Notes under the pieces: model-generated
Databases searched by the model: none
What the model saw: only the letters and a program-made list of their open reading frames with translations
What the model was told of the DNA's origin: nothing
Shown: piece after piece, positions 36,942 through 46,755 of the stretch
How positions within the stretch are numbered: the stretch's first letter is position 1
Layout: each line of letters starts with the position of its first letter
Position numbers and translations under genes: made by a program
Assembly: GCF_003417535.1 (NCBI RefSeq)
Contig: NZ_QVLS01000015.1
Coordinates: 1 to 54,111, forward strand
DNA: 54,111 nt
Direction of reading: 5' to 3'
Origin: Hydrogenophaga borbori
GTDB taxonomy: Bacteria > Pseudomonadota > Gammaproteobacteria > Burkholderiales > Burkholderiaceae_C

Positions 36942-38675
36942 TCAATACAGGTAGACGGCGCCCACGTTCACGCCCGAGGCATCGGCCTGGTCACCGCCCA
37001 CGCCGGCCGTGGCGTTGCTCGCATAGGGGCAGCTCACCGCCAGGGCCAGACCGTCGCCCGACAGGGCCAGCGCCGCGCCGAACTGGTACACGCTGTATTC
37101 GGCCGTGTTCGAGGGCTTGAGGTACGCCTGTTGCCGCCAGCCCGTGGCGCTGTGCGTGAACAGGTAGGCCGCGCCGGTGTCGGGCGCGTTGTCGTTGCCC
37201 TGGTCGCCGTTGATGCCCCGTGCGTCGCTGCTCTCGCCGGTGGCGCCCACGGCCAGTGCCTGGCCATCGCTGGACAGGGCCAGGGTGCTGCCGAAGCGGT
37301 CGTTCGCGCCGGTGTTGGAGGCCTTGATGTAGGCGCGCTGGTTCCAGCCGGCGTTGTCCCGGGCGAAAACGTACGCCGCGCCGCTGAAGGTGGCGCCCGT
37401 GTTGCCTGGGTCGCCGTCGACGCCCGTCGCGGCGCTGCTGTCGTAGGGACTGCCGACCGCCAGGACCTGGCCGTCGGCCGACAAGGCCAGGGCTTCCCCG
37501 AACCCCGACGGGAGCAGGGGGTTGGGCGCCGGCAGGAAGGCCTGCAGGCCCCAGGCGACCCCGTCGTGGGCGTAGACATGCACCGACCCGCCGGTGGCGC
37601 TGCCACCCATGGGGTCCGGCGACGGGGTGCCCACGGCCAGGGTATGGCCGTCGGCCGACAGGGTGATCCGCCGGCCGAACTGATCGGCGACGTGGTTGGT
37701 GGCGGCCTTGAGGTAGGCCTGCTGGCTCCAGGCATTGCCCTGGCGCGCGAAGACATAGGCCGCGCCGCTTTGCGGGCTGTTGTCGTCGTCGGGGGGATTG
37801 ACGCCGGTGCCGCTGCCGGCTTCCTGGTCCGCCCCCACCGCCAGCACGTCGCCTTGCGCAGACAGCGCGACGCTGCCACCAAAGGCATCGCCGCCGCCGG
37901 TGTTCAAGCCGGTGAGGCGTGTCTGCAGGTTCCAGGCGCCGCCCTGGCCCGTGTAGAGGTAGACCGCGCCGCCGTAGTTGGCCGTCTGGCTGTCGTGCGG
38001 CGCGCCCACGGCCAGGGTGTCGCCCGCGCTGGACAGGGCCAGGCGGTAGCCGAAGCCGTCGTTCGGCTGGGGGGCCGGGGCCTGCAGCCGGGCCTGCTGG
38101 CGCCAGGTGGCGCCGTCGTGCGTGAACACATGGACGGTGCCGCTGGAGCTGTTGAGGGAGTCGCTGCCCGGCGCCCCCACGGCCAGGGTCTGGCCGTCCG
38201 CGGACAGCGCCACGCTCTGGCCGAACTGGGCGTCGCTGGCCGGATCGGAGGCCTTCACATAGCCGATGGCCTCCGCCAGTGGCCCGCTGGCGGTGACGGC
38301 GGCGGAGTCCACGCACGCCGACGCCTGGCAGGCCTGCAGGAGGTAGCGCGCGTTGATGCGCTCGGGCAGGAACACGGTGCGGTCGACCTGCGTGCTGCCG
38401 GCCGGCAGCGTGGCGATCAGGGTGTAGCCCGAGGCGCCGTCGGTGTCTTCGAGCAGCCGGTATTCGCTGGCCCCGGGCACGTCGGCCCAGCTGAAGTGAA
38501 AGGTCGTGGTGGCGGTGGGCGTGAGGGCCAGGACCGGTGCCGCGAGGGCGGCCGCGGGAAGAAAGGCGACCGTGGCGGAGGACGGCGCACCCCCGCCGTT
38601 GCCGCCGCAGGCCGACAACACGGCGGCGAGCGCAAAGGCAGCGGCGCGGACGGCAGGCAACGGGCGGACTTCCAT
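36942..38675 (-). CDS. FG-GAP-like seven-bladed beta-propeller lipoprotein, copy 2
   Basis: A 577-residue paralogue of the protein at 30705-32480. It has a signal peptide ending LSACGGNGG, an N-terminal beta domain (FHFSWADVPGASEYRLLEDT) and seven FG-x-x-x-ALSADG-x-x-LAVG repeats, ending with VNVGAVYLY. The predicted product is a lipidated seven-bladed propeller in the envelope. Repeats contain short acidic stretches (for instance PDDDNSPQSG) that could bind calcium. It is convergent with the DUF1330 gene and same-strand but separately promoted relative to the histidine kinase gene 125 bp upstream. Function unknown. Confidence 0.85.
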   Translation of the reverse strand: MEVRPLPAVRAAAFALAAVLSACGGNGGGAPSSATVAFLPAAALAAPVLALTPTATTTFHFSWADVPGASEYRLLEDTDGASGYTLIATLPAGSTQVDRTVFLPERINARYLLQACQASACVDSAAVTASGPLAEAIGYVKASDPASDAQFGQSVALSADGQTLAVGAPGSDSLNSSSGTVHVFTHDGATWRQQARLQAPAPQPNDGFGYRLALSSAGDTLAVGAPHDSQTANYGGAVYLYTGQGGAWNLQTRLTGLNTGGGDAFGGSVALSAQGDVLAVGADQEAGSGTGVNPPDDDNSPQSGAAYVFARQGNAWSQQAYLKAATNHVADQFGRRITLSADGHTLAVGTPSPDPMGGSATGGSVHVYAHDGVAWGLQAFLPAPNPLLPSGFGEALALSADGQVLAVGSPYDSSAATGVDGDPGNTGATFSGAAYVFARDNAGWNQRAYIKASNTGANDRFGSTLALSSDGQALAVGATGESSDARGINGDQGNDNAPDTGAAYLFTHSATGWRQQAYLKPSNTAEYSVYQFGAALALSGDGLALAVSCPYASNATAGVGGDQADASGVNVGAVYLY

Positions 38676-38719
38676 GAACGCTGTGCAGGGGGGGCAGGCA
38701 CAGCGATTGAAGCGGATGC

Positions 38720-38754
38720 CTCGTGCGCCTATCCATACCCCCGACGCAGTATTC
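38720..38754 (-). promoter_or_regulatory. promoter-like element upstream of FG-GAP lipoprotein copy 2
   Basis: Minus strand: GTATGGAT-A-GGCGCACGAG at ~45-62 bp before the start, with GAAT about 13 bp further upstream and CAATCGC downstream. It matches the element before copy 1 (32524-32558) over about 35 bp, at the same distance to the start codon, whereas the surrounding intergenic DNA is much less alike. Confidence 0.55.
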
Positions 38755-38760
38755 ACAGCG

Positions 38761-38786
38761 CCGCCGGCCCCGCCCGTGGCCGGCGG
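38761..38786 (-). terminator. GC hairpin after the histidine kinase gene
   Basis: CCGCCGGCC (38761-38769) pairs with GGCCGGCGG (38778-38786) around an eight-base loop, 15 bp past the kinase stop. No T-run follows, so termination is not certain. Confidence 0.4.
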
Positions 38787-38800
38787 GCCGCCGCGTGGCC

Positions 38801-40894
38801 TCAGCCCGGCGTGGGCCGCCCGTCGTTCGTCGGCGTGGCCGCGGGCGCGCGCGGCTCGGTGAACAGGCGCACGGTGAACACCGCGCCGCTCATGCCGTCG
38901 CTGCGGTTGGCCGCGGTGATGCGCCCGCCGTAGCGCTCCACCAGGCCCTGGCTGATCCACAGGCCCAGGCCGTTGCCGTCGTTCTTGGTGGTGAAGAAGG
39001 GGCGGAACAGGCGCTCGCGCGTGGCCTCGCTCAGGCCGGCGCCGCCATCGATCACCTGCAGCTCGGCGCCGCCCTCCACGTCGCGCGTGACCAGGCGCAG
39101 ACGGCCGCCCCCGGGCATGGCCTGGATGGCGTTGATCAGCAGGTTGATGATGACCTGCTGCAGTTCCTGCCGGTTGATGCCCACGCCATGCGTGGCGCCG
39201 CGCTCGCGCTCCACCGCAATGTCGGTCTGCGACAGCAGGTGGCCCACCAGCACGAGGCAGTCGTCCACCGTGCGGTCCAAGGCCAGCGTGTCCACGTAGC
39301 CGGCGTATTCGGTGGGCCGGGCGTACTGCAGCAACTGCGTGACGATGATGCGCATGCGCTCGACCTGCTGGTCGAGCAGGCGCAGCTCGCCCTGAACCGG
39401 CTCGGTGGCGCGGCCCAGGGTGTCGCGGATGAGGTCCAGGTTGCCCTGCATCACCGCGATGGGGTTGTTGATCTCGTGCGCGATGCTGGCGGTGAGCTGG
39501 CCGATGGCGGCCAGCTTCTCGCTCTTGACGAGCTGCTCCTGCGCGAGCCGCAGCGATGCGTTGCTGGCCTGCAGTTCGCGCGTGCGCTCGGCCACCTTGC
39601 GGTCGAGCTCGTCGGCCCAGCGCTGCAGGGCCTGGGTTTTCTCGTCGATGGTGTCGAGCAGCTGGTCGAGGTGGCCCGCGAGCGCGCCGAGCTCGTCGCG
39701 CGCGGGCAGCGGGCCCACGCGCGCGCCGCCCTGGCCCTGTTCCACGCGCTGCATGGTCAGGTTCATCTGCTGCACCGGCTGGAAGATGCTGCGCGCCCAG
39801 CGCAGCGAGAACCAGGCCGAGGCCGCCATCACGCCGCCGAAGATGAGGCCGATGAGCGCCAGCATGGCGTAGCGCACCAGCCGAAAGGGGGCCTCGGTGA
39901 AGCCCACGTAGAGCATGCCCACGCGCGCGCCGCTGGCGTCGGCCAGGGGCTCGTAGGCCGAGACGTACCAGTCGTTCACCACGAAGGCCAGGTCCAGCCA
40001 GGTGTGGCCTTCGCCGAGCACGGCGCCGCGCACCGCCTGCGACACGCGGGTGCCGATGGCCCGCCGGTCCTGGAACAGGCGCACGTTGGTGGTGATGCGC
40101 ACGTCGTCGAGGAACAGCGTGGCCGTGCCCTGGCTGTCGAAGGGCAGGGAGCCGGCGGGGTAGACGATGCGGTTGATGTGGTCGATGAAATCCAGGTTCT
40201 GGTTCAGCAGCAGGCCGCCGCTGAGCAGGCCCAGGCGCCGGCCCTGCGCGTCGACCACGGGCAGCGTGGCCTGCGCGACCATGGCGCGGTCTTCGGCGCT
40301 GCGCTGCGTGGGCGTGGCGTTGCGCGTGGGCACCAGGGGGATGTCCAGCCGCGACATCAGGTGCGGCGCCAGGGCGTGCAGCGAGGCGCGGTCGAGCACC
40401 AGCAGGCTGGCCTTGGCGCGGTCGCGCCGGGCCTGGATGGACCCACCCAGCGCGGGCGGCTGCGGCAGCAGGCCGGCGCGCTGGTCCTGCAGGCTCAGGC
40501 CGGGCGGCGCACCGCGTGCCAGCGGCAGGCCGTCATTGCCGTACAGCACGAGGAAGTCGAGCCCCAGGCGCTCGCGCTCGGTGGCCAGGTGCGCGGCGAG
40601 CGCGGCCAGTGCGTCGGGCGTGCCGGGGGCCAGCCCGTCGGCCAGCGCGCGCGAATCGGCCACGCCCTGGGTGCCCGATCCGATCTCGATCAGCACCTGG
40701 TCGAAGTAGCCCCGCGCCACCGCCAGGTCGCTGCGCACCTTGGTGATGAGCAGGCGGTCGTAGGCCTGGTCGCTCCACACCGCCAGCGCCAGCACCAGCA
40801 GCGGGAAGGCCACCAGCAGCGGCAGCAGCGCCATGGCCAGCAGCTTGTTGCGCACCGAGCCCGCGAGCCAGCGCGGCGCGCGCCAGAGCGTCAT
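38801..40894 (-). CDS. membrane sensor histidine kinase with periplasmic Cache-like domain
   Basis: A 697-residue kinase. TM1 is at about residues 17-40 and TM2 at about 341-363, enclosing a ~300-residue periplasmic region that looks like a double Cache sensor. A HAMP linker (WARSIFQPVQQMNLTMQRVEQG) and a coiled coil lead to the H-box IAHEINNP with phospho-acceptor His473, followed by N-box VIINLLINAIQAMPGGG and G-boxes VIDGGAGLS, RLFRPFFTTKNDGNGLGLW. It is encoded behind the NtrC-type regulator gene on the same strand (118-bp gap with a repeat element), and the two form a two-component system. The ligand is unknown; the location among formate dehydrogenase genes suggests a related signal. 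Confidence 0.92.
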   Translation of the reverse strand: MTLWRAPRWLAGSVRNKLLAMALLPLLVAFPLLVLALAVWSDQAYDRLLITKVRSDLAVARGYFDQVLIEIGSGTQGVADSRALADGLAPGTPDALAALAAHLATERERLGLDFLVLYGNDGLPLARGAPPGLSLQDQRAGLLPQPPALGGSIQARRDRAKASLLVLDRASLHALAPHLMSRLDIPLVPTRNATPTQRSAEDRAMVAQATLPVVDAQGRRLGLLSGGLLLNQNLDFIDHINRIVYPAGSLPFDSQGTATLFLDDVRITTNVRLFQDRRAIGTRVSQAVRGAVLGEGHTWLDLAFVVNDWYVSAYEPLADASGARVGMLYVGFTEAPFRLVRYAMLALIGLIFGGVMAASAWFSLRWARSIFQPVQQMNLTMQRVEQGQGGARVGPLPARDELGALAGHLDQLLDTIDEKTQALQRWADELDRKVAERTRELQASNASLRLAQEQLVKSEKLAAIGQLTASIAHEINNPIAVMQGNLDLIRDTLGRATEPVQGELRLLDQQVERMRIIVTQLLQYARPTEYAGYVDTLALDRTVDDCLVLVGHLLSQTDIAVERERGATHGVGINRQELQQVIINLLINAIQAMPGGGRLRLVTRDVEGGAELQVIDGGAGLSEATRERLFRPFFTTKNDGNGLGLWISQGLVERYGGRITAANRSDGMSGAVFTVRLFTEPRAPAATPTNDGRPTPG

Positions 40895-40935
40895 GCCGAC
40901 GCCTCCTGCGTTCGCCCGGGCCTGGCCCGGTGACG

Positions 40936-41006
40936 GCGTGGAACCGGCTGTGCCGTGCCGCCGGCGCTGCCCCCCTTGGCGGGGCGCGCGAAGCGCGGCG
41001 GGGGTG
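40936..41006 (-). repeat. GC-rich intergenic repeat, copy B
   Basis: Lies between the response regulator stop (41013) and the kinase start on the same strand. Read on the minus strand it matches copy A (29281-29355): CCCCC, GCGC-CTTCGC, a G/C inverted repeat, then CGGCACAGCCGGTTCC (40940-40955, plus-strand complement). As in copy A, it starts within a few bases of the upstream stop codon. Confidence 0.75.
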
Positions 41007-41012
41007 TTGTCT

Positions 41013-42386
<1,374 letters not shown>

Positions 42387-42672
42387 CGGTCGATTCTATG
42401 AAGCGGGCGTGGGCGCACCGCTGCGCGGCCTGGCGCGGGACCTCGATGGCCCACGCGCCCAAGGCCTTGGAGCCTGATCGAATCACTCGGGCATTGGCGC
42501 CCTTGGCCCGGTGAGGACCGGTGCTTGGCGTGCGACAAGTTGTCGCGCTCGTTGGACAACATGGCGCAAGCCAGACGCCGGGTGGTCCTAAGTTCTGCGG
42601 GTTTGCCCGCGCTTTGGGCGGTTGAGCGGGCCTGTGCGGGCCGACGTTGCGAGTGGTTCTCATCGATGGTGG

Positions 42673-42689
42673 TTGGCATGCTTATCGCT
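42673..42689 (+). promoter_or_regulatory. sigma-54 (-24/-12) promoter-like site upstream of the formate dehydrogenase operon
   Basis: TTGGCATG-CTTA-TCGCT matches the sigma-54 consensus TTGGCACG-N4-TTGCT except for two bases, with the invariant GG (42675-42676) and GC (42687-42688) 10 bp apart. It is 171 bp before the first operon gene. The neighbouring NtrC-type regulator makes it a sensible target, but such motifs also occur by chance in GC-rich DNA. Confidence 0.4.
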
Positions 42690-42770
42690 AAGCGCGGCGC
42701 CGCCGCCGGTGGTCCGCCTCGGCGCCCGCGCGAGGGGGCCGTGCCTTGGCCAGAGCGCTCATGCACAAGC

Positions 42771-42799
42771 TTGCATACCCCCAGGGGGCGAAGTAGATT
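42771..42799 (+). promoter_or_regulatory. sigma-70-like promoter with CCCCCAGGGGG spacer before the formate dehydrogenase operon
   Basis: TTGCAT (42771-42776) and TAGATT (42794-42799) are 17 bp apart. The spacer contains an uninterrupted palindrome CCCCCAGGGGG (42778-42788) flanked by A/T-containing sequence (ATA before), which resembles G/C-tract operators of CsoR/RcnR/FrmR-type repressors. AAGGAG follows before the first gene's leader. Confidence 0.45.
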
Positions 42800-42859
42800 C
42801 GACCTTATGCAAGGAGCCCACACGTCTGGTGTGCGGGCCCTGCACACCTGGAGACATGC

Positions 42860-43090
42860 ATGAAAGAGTCTTCCCGCTCCGGCCCGGCCGAGGGCCGTTC
42901 GCGCCTGAGCCGGCGCACCCTGTTCGCGGGTGCTGGCACAGCCGGTGCCGTGGCCGCCGTGGCCAGCGTGATGCCCGTGGCCCAAGCCCCCGAGAGCACC
43001 GCCTCCGAGCCCAAGCCCGCGCCCGAGCGCGGCGGAGGCTACACGCTCAGCGAGCACGTCAAGCACTACTACCGCACCACGCGCCTCTGA
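42860..43090 (+). CDS. twin-arginine small protein of formate dehydrogenase region
   Basis: A 76-residue protein with a twin-arginine leader (SRRTLFAG at residues 17-24, then a hydrophobic Ala/Gly stretch to MPVAQA). The mature part is only about 30 residues, ending TLSEHVKHYYRTTRL. It matches the type annotated as formate dehydrogenase region TAT target, always upstream of fdhA and of unknown role. A short mature peptide with twin-arginine export suggests a co-translocated partner of the folded enzyme. It is the first gene of the structural operon, 91 bp ahead of fdhA. Confidence 0.88.
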   Translation: MKESSRSGPAEGRSRLSRRTLFAGAGTAGAVAAVASVMPVAQAPESTASEPKPAPERGGGYTLSEHVKHYYRTTRL

Positions 43091-43181
43091 TCCGGCGCGC
43101 GAGAAACAGAGCCTCCCCACGAACGTCCCGTCCGCCGCCCACCCGCCCCACGGCATCCCGCGGCGCCCCAGGAGACACACC

Positions 43182-46142
43182 ATGCTGCTGACCAAGAAAT
43201 CCCCCTCCGCCGCCGGCCGTGGCACGCCGGCGCACGCCACCTTCGTGAACGCCCTGCAGCGAGGCCTGTCGTCCGCGCTGCCCACCATGGACCGCCGCGC
43301 CTTTCTGCGCCGCTCCGGTCTCGGGGTGGGCGTGGGCCTGGCCGCTTCGCAGCTCACCCTGGTGAAGAAGGCCAAGGCCGCCTCGGGCGGCTCGATCGAC
43401 GGCACCGGCAAGATCGAGGTGCGCCGCACGGTGTGCACGCACTGCTCGGTGGGCTGCGCCAGCGACGCCATCGTTGAGAACGGTGTCTGGGTGCGCCAGG
43501 AGCCGGTGTTCGACTCGCCGATCAACCTGGGCGCGCACTGCGCCAAAGGCGCCTCGCTGCGCGAGCACGGCCACGGCGAGTACCGCCTGCGCTACCCGAT
43601 GAAGCTGGTCAACGGCAAGTACCAGCGCATCACCTGGGACGAAGCCTACGACGGCATCGTCAAGAAGATGAAGGCCCTGCGCGAGGCCAGCGGCCCCGAT
43701 TCGGTGTACTTCGTCGGCTCGTCCAAGCACAGCAACGAGCAGGCCTATCTGATGCGCAAGTTCGTGAGCTTCTGGGGCACGAACAACTGCGACCACCAGG
43801 CCCGCATCTGCCACTCCACCACGGTCGCCGGCGTGGCGAACACCTGGGGCTACGGCGCGATGACCAACTCGTACAACGACATGCAGAACAGCAAGTGCGC
43901 GTTGTACATCGGCTCCAACGCGGCCGAGGCGCACCCGGTCTCCATGCTGCACATGCTGCATGCCAAGGAGAACGGCTGCAAGATGATCGTGGTCGACCCG
44001 CGCTTCACGCGCACCGCGGCCAAGGCCGACGAGTACGTGCGCATCCGCTCGGGCACCGACATCCCCTTCCTCTTCGGCCTGCTGTACCACATCTTCAAGA
44101 ACGGCTGGGAAGACAAGCGCTACATCAACGACCGTGTCTTTGGCATGGAGGCGGTGAAGGCCGACGTGATGGCCAAGTGGACGCCCGACAAGGTGGAAGA
44201 GGCCTGCGGCGTCAAGGAAGAACAGATGGCGCGCGTGGCCGAGATGATGGCCAAGAACCGCCCGTCGACGCTGGTGTGGTGCATGGGCCAGACGCAGCAC
44301 TCCATTGGCAACGCCATGGTGCGCGCCTCGTGCATCGTGCAGCTGGCCCTGGGCAACATCGGGGTGAGCGGCGGCGGCGCGAACATCTTCCGCGGCCACG
44401 ACAACGTGCAGGGCGCCACCGACGTGGGCCCCAACCCCGACTCGCTGCCGGGCTACTACGGCGTGGCGGCGGGCTCGTGGAAGCACTTCGCCAACGCCTG
44501 GGGCGTGGACTACGACTGGATCAAGTCGCAGTACGCCGAGGGCATGATGGAGAAGCCCGGCATCACCGTCTCGCGCTGGATCGACGGCGTGCTGGAGAAG
44601 AACGAGCTGATCGACCAGGGTCCGAACCTGCGCGGCGTGTTCTTCTGGGGCCACGCACCGAACTCGCAAACGCGCGGCCTGGAGATGAAGAAGGCCATGG
44701 ACGCGCTGGACCTGCTGGTGGTGATCGACCCGTACCCGTCGGCCACCGCGTCGATGGCGGCCATGCCGAGCGACAAGATCAACCCCGAGCGCGAGGTCTA
44801 TCTGCTGCCCGCGGCCACGCAGTTCGAGACCAGCGGCTCGTGCACCGCGTCCAACCGCTCCATCCAGTGGCGCGAGAAGGTGATCGACCCGCTGTGGGAG
44901 AGCCGCAGTGACCACATGATCATGCATGAGCTGGCGCAGAAGCTGGGCTTCGCGGAGCAGCTCTCCAAGAACTACAAGATGCAGAAGATCAAGGGCCGCG
45001 AGGAGCCGATGCCCGAGGACATCCTGCGCGAGATCAACCGCTCCGTCTGGACCATCGGCTACACCGGCCAGAGCCCGGAGCGGCTGAAGGCCCACATGCG
45101 CCACATGGACGCCTTCGACGTGAAGACGCTCAAGGCCAAGGGCAAGGTGGTCGACAAGGAGACCGGCTACGACCTGTCGGGCGATTACTTCGGCCTGCCC
45201 TGGCCCTGCTTCGGCACGCCCGAGATCAAGCACCCCGGCTCACCCAACCTGTACGACACCTCCAAGCACGTCATGGACGGCGGCGGCAACTTCCGCGCCA
45301 ACTTCGGCGTGGAGCGCGACGGCGTGAACCTGCTGGCCGAAGACGGTTCGCACTCGCGTGGCGCCGAGATCACCACCGGCTACCCCGAGTTCGACCACGT
45401 GCTGCTCAAGAAGCTGGGCTGGTGGGACGACCTCACCGACGACGAGAAGAAGAAGGCCGAGGGCAAGAACTGGAAGACCGATCCCTCGGGCGGCATCCAG
45501 CGCGTGTGCATGAAGCACGGTTGCCACCCCTTCGGCAACGCCAAGGCGCGCGCGGTGGTGTGGAACTTCCCGGACGCGATCCCGCAGCACCGCGAGCCCA
45601 TCTACGGCACGCGCCCGGACCTCATCGCCAAGTACCCCAGCCACGACGACCAGAAGAACCGCTGGCGCCTGCCCATCCTCTACAAGTCGCTGCAGGCGAA
45701 GAACGTCGAAGACAAGCTGCCGGAGAAATTCCCGCTCATCATGTCCTCGGGCCGCCTGGTGGAGTACGAGGGCGGCGGCGAGGAGACGCGCTCCAACCCC
45801 TGGCTGGCCGAACTGCAGCAGAACATGTTCGTGGAGATCAACCCGGCGGCGGCCACGCAGCGCGGCATCCGCCAGGGCGAGCAGGTCTGGGTGAGCACGC
45901 CCACCGGCGCGCGCATCAAGGTGATGGCGCTGGTGACCGAGCGCGTGGCGCCCGACACGGTGTGGCTGCCCTTCCACTTCTCGGGCCACTGGCAGGGCAC
46001 CGACATGAAGCCCTACTACCCCGATGGCGCTTTCCCCGTGGTGCGCGGCGAGGCGGTCAACACGGCCACCACCTACGGCTACGACATCGTGACGATGATG
46101 CAGGAAACCAAGACCACGATCTGCAACGTCGAGAAGGCTTGA
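43182..46142 (+). CDS. fdhA: formate dehydrogenase catalytic (alpha) subunit
   Basis: A 986-residue molybdopterin (Mo/W-bis-PGD) oxidoreductase that oxidises formate to CO2, exported folded by the twin-arginine pathway (MDRRAFLRRSG from residue 36, hydrophobic stretch after). A [4Fe-4S] site is formed by Cys85, Cys88, Cys92 and Cys120 (CTHCSVGC…HCAKG). The active-site metal ligand is Cys210 in QARICHS, so this is a cysteine rather than selenocysteine enzyme. Further cofactor-binding sequence includes GSNAAEAHP and FRGHDNVQGATDVGP, and the C-terminal domain contains VWVSTPTGARIKVMALVTERV. It is followed 10 bp later by fdhB. Class: periplasmic, cytochrome-b-linked respiratory formate dehydrogenase. 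Confidence 0.96.
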   Translation: MLLTKKSPSAAGRGTPAHATFVNALQRGLSSALPTMDRRAFLRRSGLGVGVGLAASQLTLVKKAKAASGGSIDGTGKIEVRRTVCTHCSVGCASDAIVENGVWVRQEPVFDSPINLGAHCAKGASLREHGHGEYRLRYPMKLVNGKYQRITWDEAYDGIVKKMKALREASGPDSVYFVGSSKHSNEQAYLMRKFVSFWGTNNCDHQARICHSTTVAGVANTWGYGAMTNSYNDMQNSKCALYIGSNAAEAHPVSMLHMLHAKENGCKMIVVDPRFTRTAAKADEYVRIRSGTDIPFLFGLLYHIFKNGWEDKRYINDRVFGMEAVKADVMAKWTPDKVEEACGVKEEQMARVAEMMAKNRPSTLVWCMGQTQHSIGNAMVRASCIVQLALGNIGVSGGGANIFRGHDNVQGATDVGPNPDSLPGYYGVAAGSWKHFANAWGVDYDWIKSQYAEGMMEKPGITVSRWIDGVLEKNELIDQGPNLRGVFFWGHAPNSQTRGLEMKKAMDALDLLVVIDPYPSATASMAAMPSDKINPEREVYLLPAATQFETSGSCTASNRSIQWREKVIDPLWESRSDHMIMHELAQKLGFAEQLSKNYKMQKIKGREEPMPEDILREINRSVWTIGYTGQSPERLKAHMRHMDAFDVKTLKAKGKVVDKETGYDLSGDYFGLPWPCFGTPEIKHPGSPNLYDTSKHVMDGGGNFRANFGVERDGVNLLAEDGSHSRGAEITTGYPEFDHVLLKKLGWWDDLTDDEKKKAEGKNWKTDPSGGIQRVCMKHGCHPFGNAKARAVVWNFPDAIPQHREPIYGTRPDLIAKYPSHDDQKNRWRLPILYKSLQAKNVEDKLPEKFPLIMSSGRLVEYEGGGEETRSNPWLAELQQNMFVEINPAAATQRGIRQGEQVWVSTPTGARIKVMALVTERVAPDTVWLPFHFSGHWQGTDMKPYYPDGAFPVVRGEAVNTATTYGYDIVTMMQETKTTICNVEKA

Positions 46143-46152
46143 GGAGAACACC

Positions 46153-46755
46153 ATGGCACGAATGAAATTCATCTGTGACGCCGAGCGCTGCATCGAATGC
46201 AACGGCTGCGTCACCGCCTGCAAGAACGAACACGAGGTGCCCTGGGGCGTGAACCGCCGCCGCGTCATCACCCTCAACGACGGCGTGCCCGGCGAGAAGT
46301 CGATTTCGGTGGCCTGCATGCACTGCAGCGACGCGCCCTGCATGGCGGTCTGCCCGGTGAACTGCTTCTACCGCACCGACGAGGGCGTGGTGCTGCACGA
46401 CAAGGACGTCTGCATCGGCTGCGGCTACTGCTCCTACGCCTGCCCCTTCGGCGCGCCGCAGTTCCCCTCGCAGGGCACCTTCGGCGTGCGCGGCAAGATG
46501 GACAAGTGCACCTTCTGCGCCGGCGGCCCCGAGGCCCACGGCAGCCAGGCCGAGTTCGAGAAGTACGGCCGCAACCGCCTGGCCGAGGGCAAGCTGCCGG
46601 CCTGCGCCGAGATGTGCTCCACCAAGGCCCTGCTGGCCGGCGACGGCGACACCGTGGCCGACATCTTCCGCACCCGCGTGATCACGCGCGGCAAGGGCGC
46701 GGAGGTCTGGGGCTGGGGCACGGCGTACGGCACCGCGGAAGGGAAAAAATCGTGA
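46153..46755 (+). CDS. fdhB: formate dehydrogenase iron-sulfur (beta) subunit
   Basis: A 200-residue electron-transfer protein with four [4Fe-4S] motifs typical of Fdh/Dms/Nrf beta subunits: CIECNGCVTACK near residue 13, CMHCSDAPCMAVCP near 55, CIGCGYCSYACP near 87 and the fourth split between CTFCAGG and CAEMC near 117 and 153. It passes electrons from FdhA to the cytochrome b subunit. It has no own signal, so it is probably carried through the twin-arginine system with FdhA. Its stop overlaps the next gene's start by one base. Confidence 0.95.
   Translation: MARMKFICDAERCIECNGCVTACKNEHEVPWGVNRRRVITLNDGVPGEKSISVACMHCSDAPCMAVCPVNCFYRTDEGVVLHDKDVCIGCGYCSYACPFGAPQFPSQGTFGVRGKMDKCTFCAGGPEAHGSQAEFEKYGRNRLAEGKLPACAEMCSTKALLAGDGDTVADIFRTRVITRGKGAEVWGWGTAYGTAEGKKS

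Larger units (their letters stand above)
42387..42859. other. 473-bp divergent intergenic region between the response regulator and formate dehydrogenase operons
   Basis: No gene was found here. It carries candidate promoters for the formate dehydrogenase operon (sites at 42673-42689 and 42771-42799, listed separately) and presumably the regulator's promoter on the other strand. A palindromic TTGTCGCG/GCGACAAG-type pair (GCGACAAGTTGTCGCG, 42531-42546 approx.) lies centrally and could be an operator. Confidence 0.5.

Noticed and set aside
42525..42863. 112-codon plus-strand frame in the intergenic region before the formate dehydrogenase operon
   Set aside because: No ribosome site or recognisable content, overlaps the first operon gene's leader and the candidate promoters; treated as noncoding.
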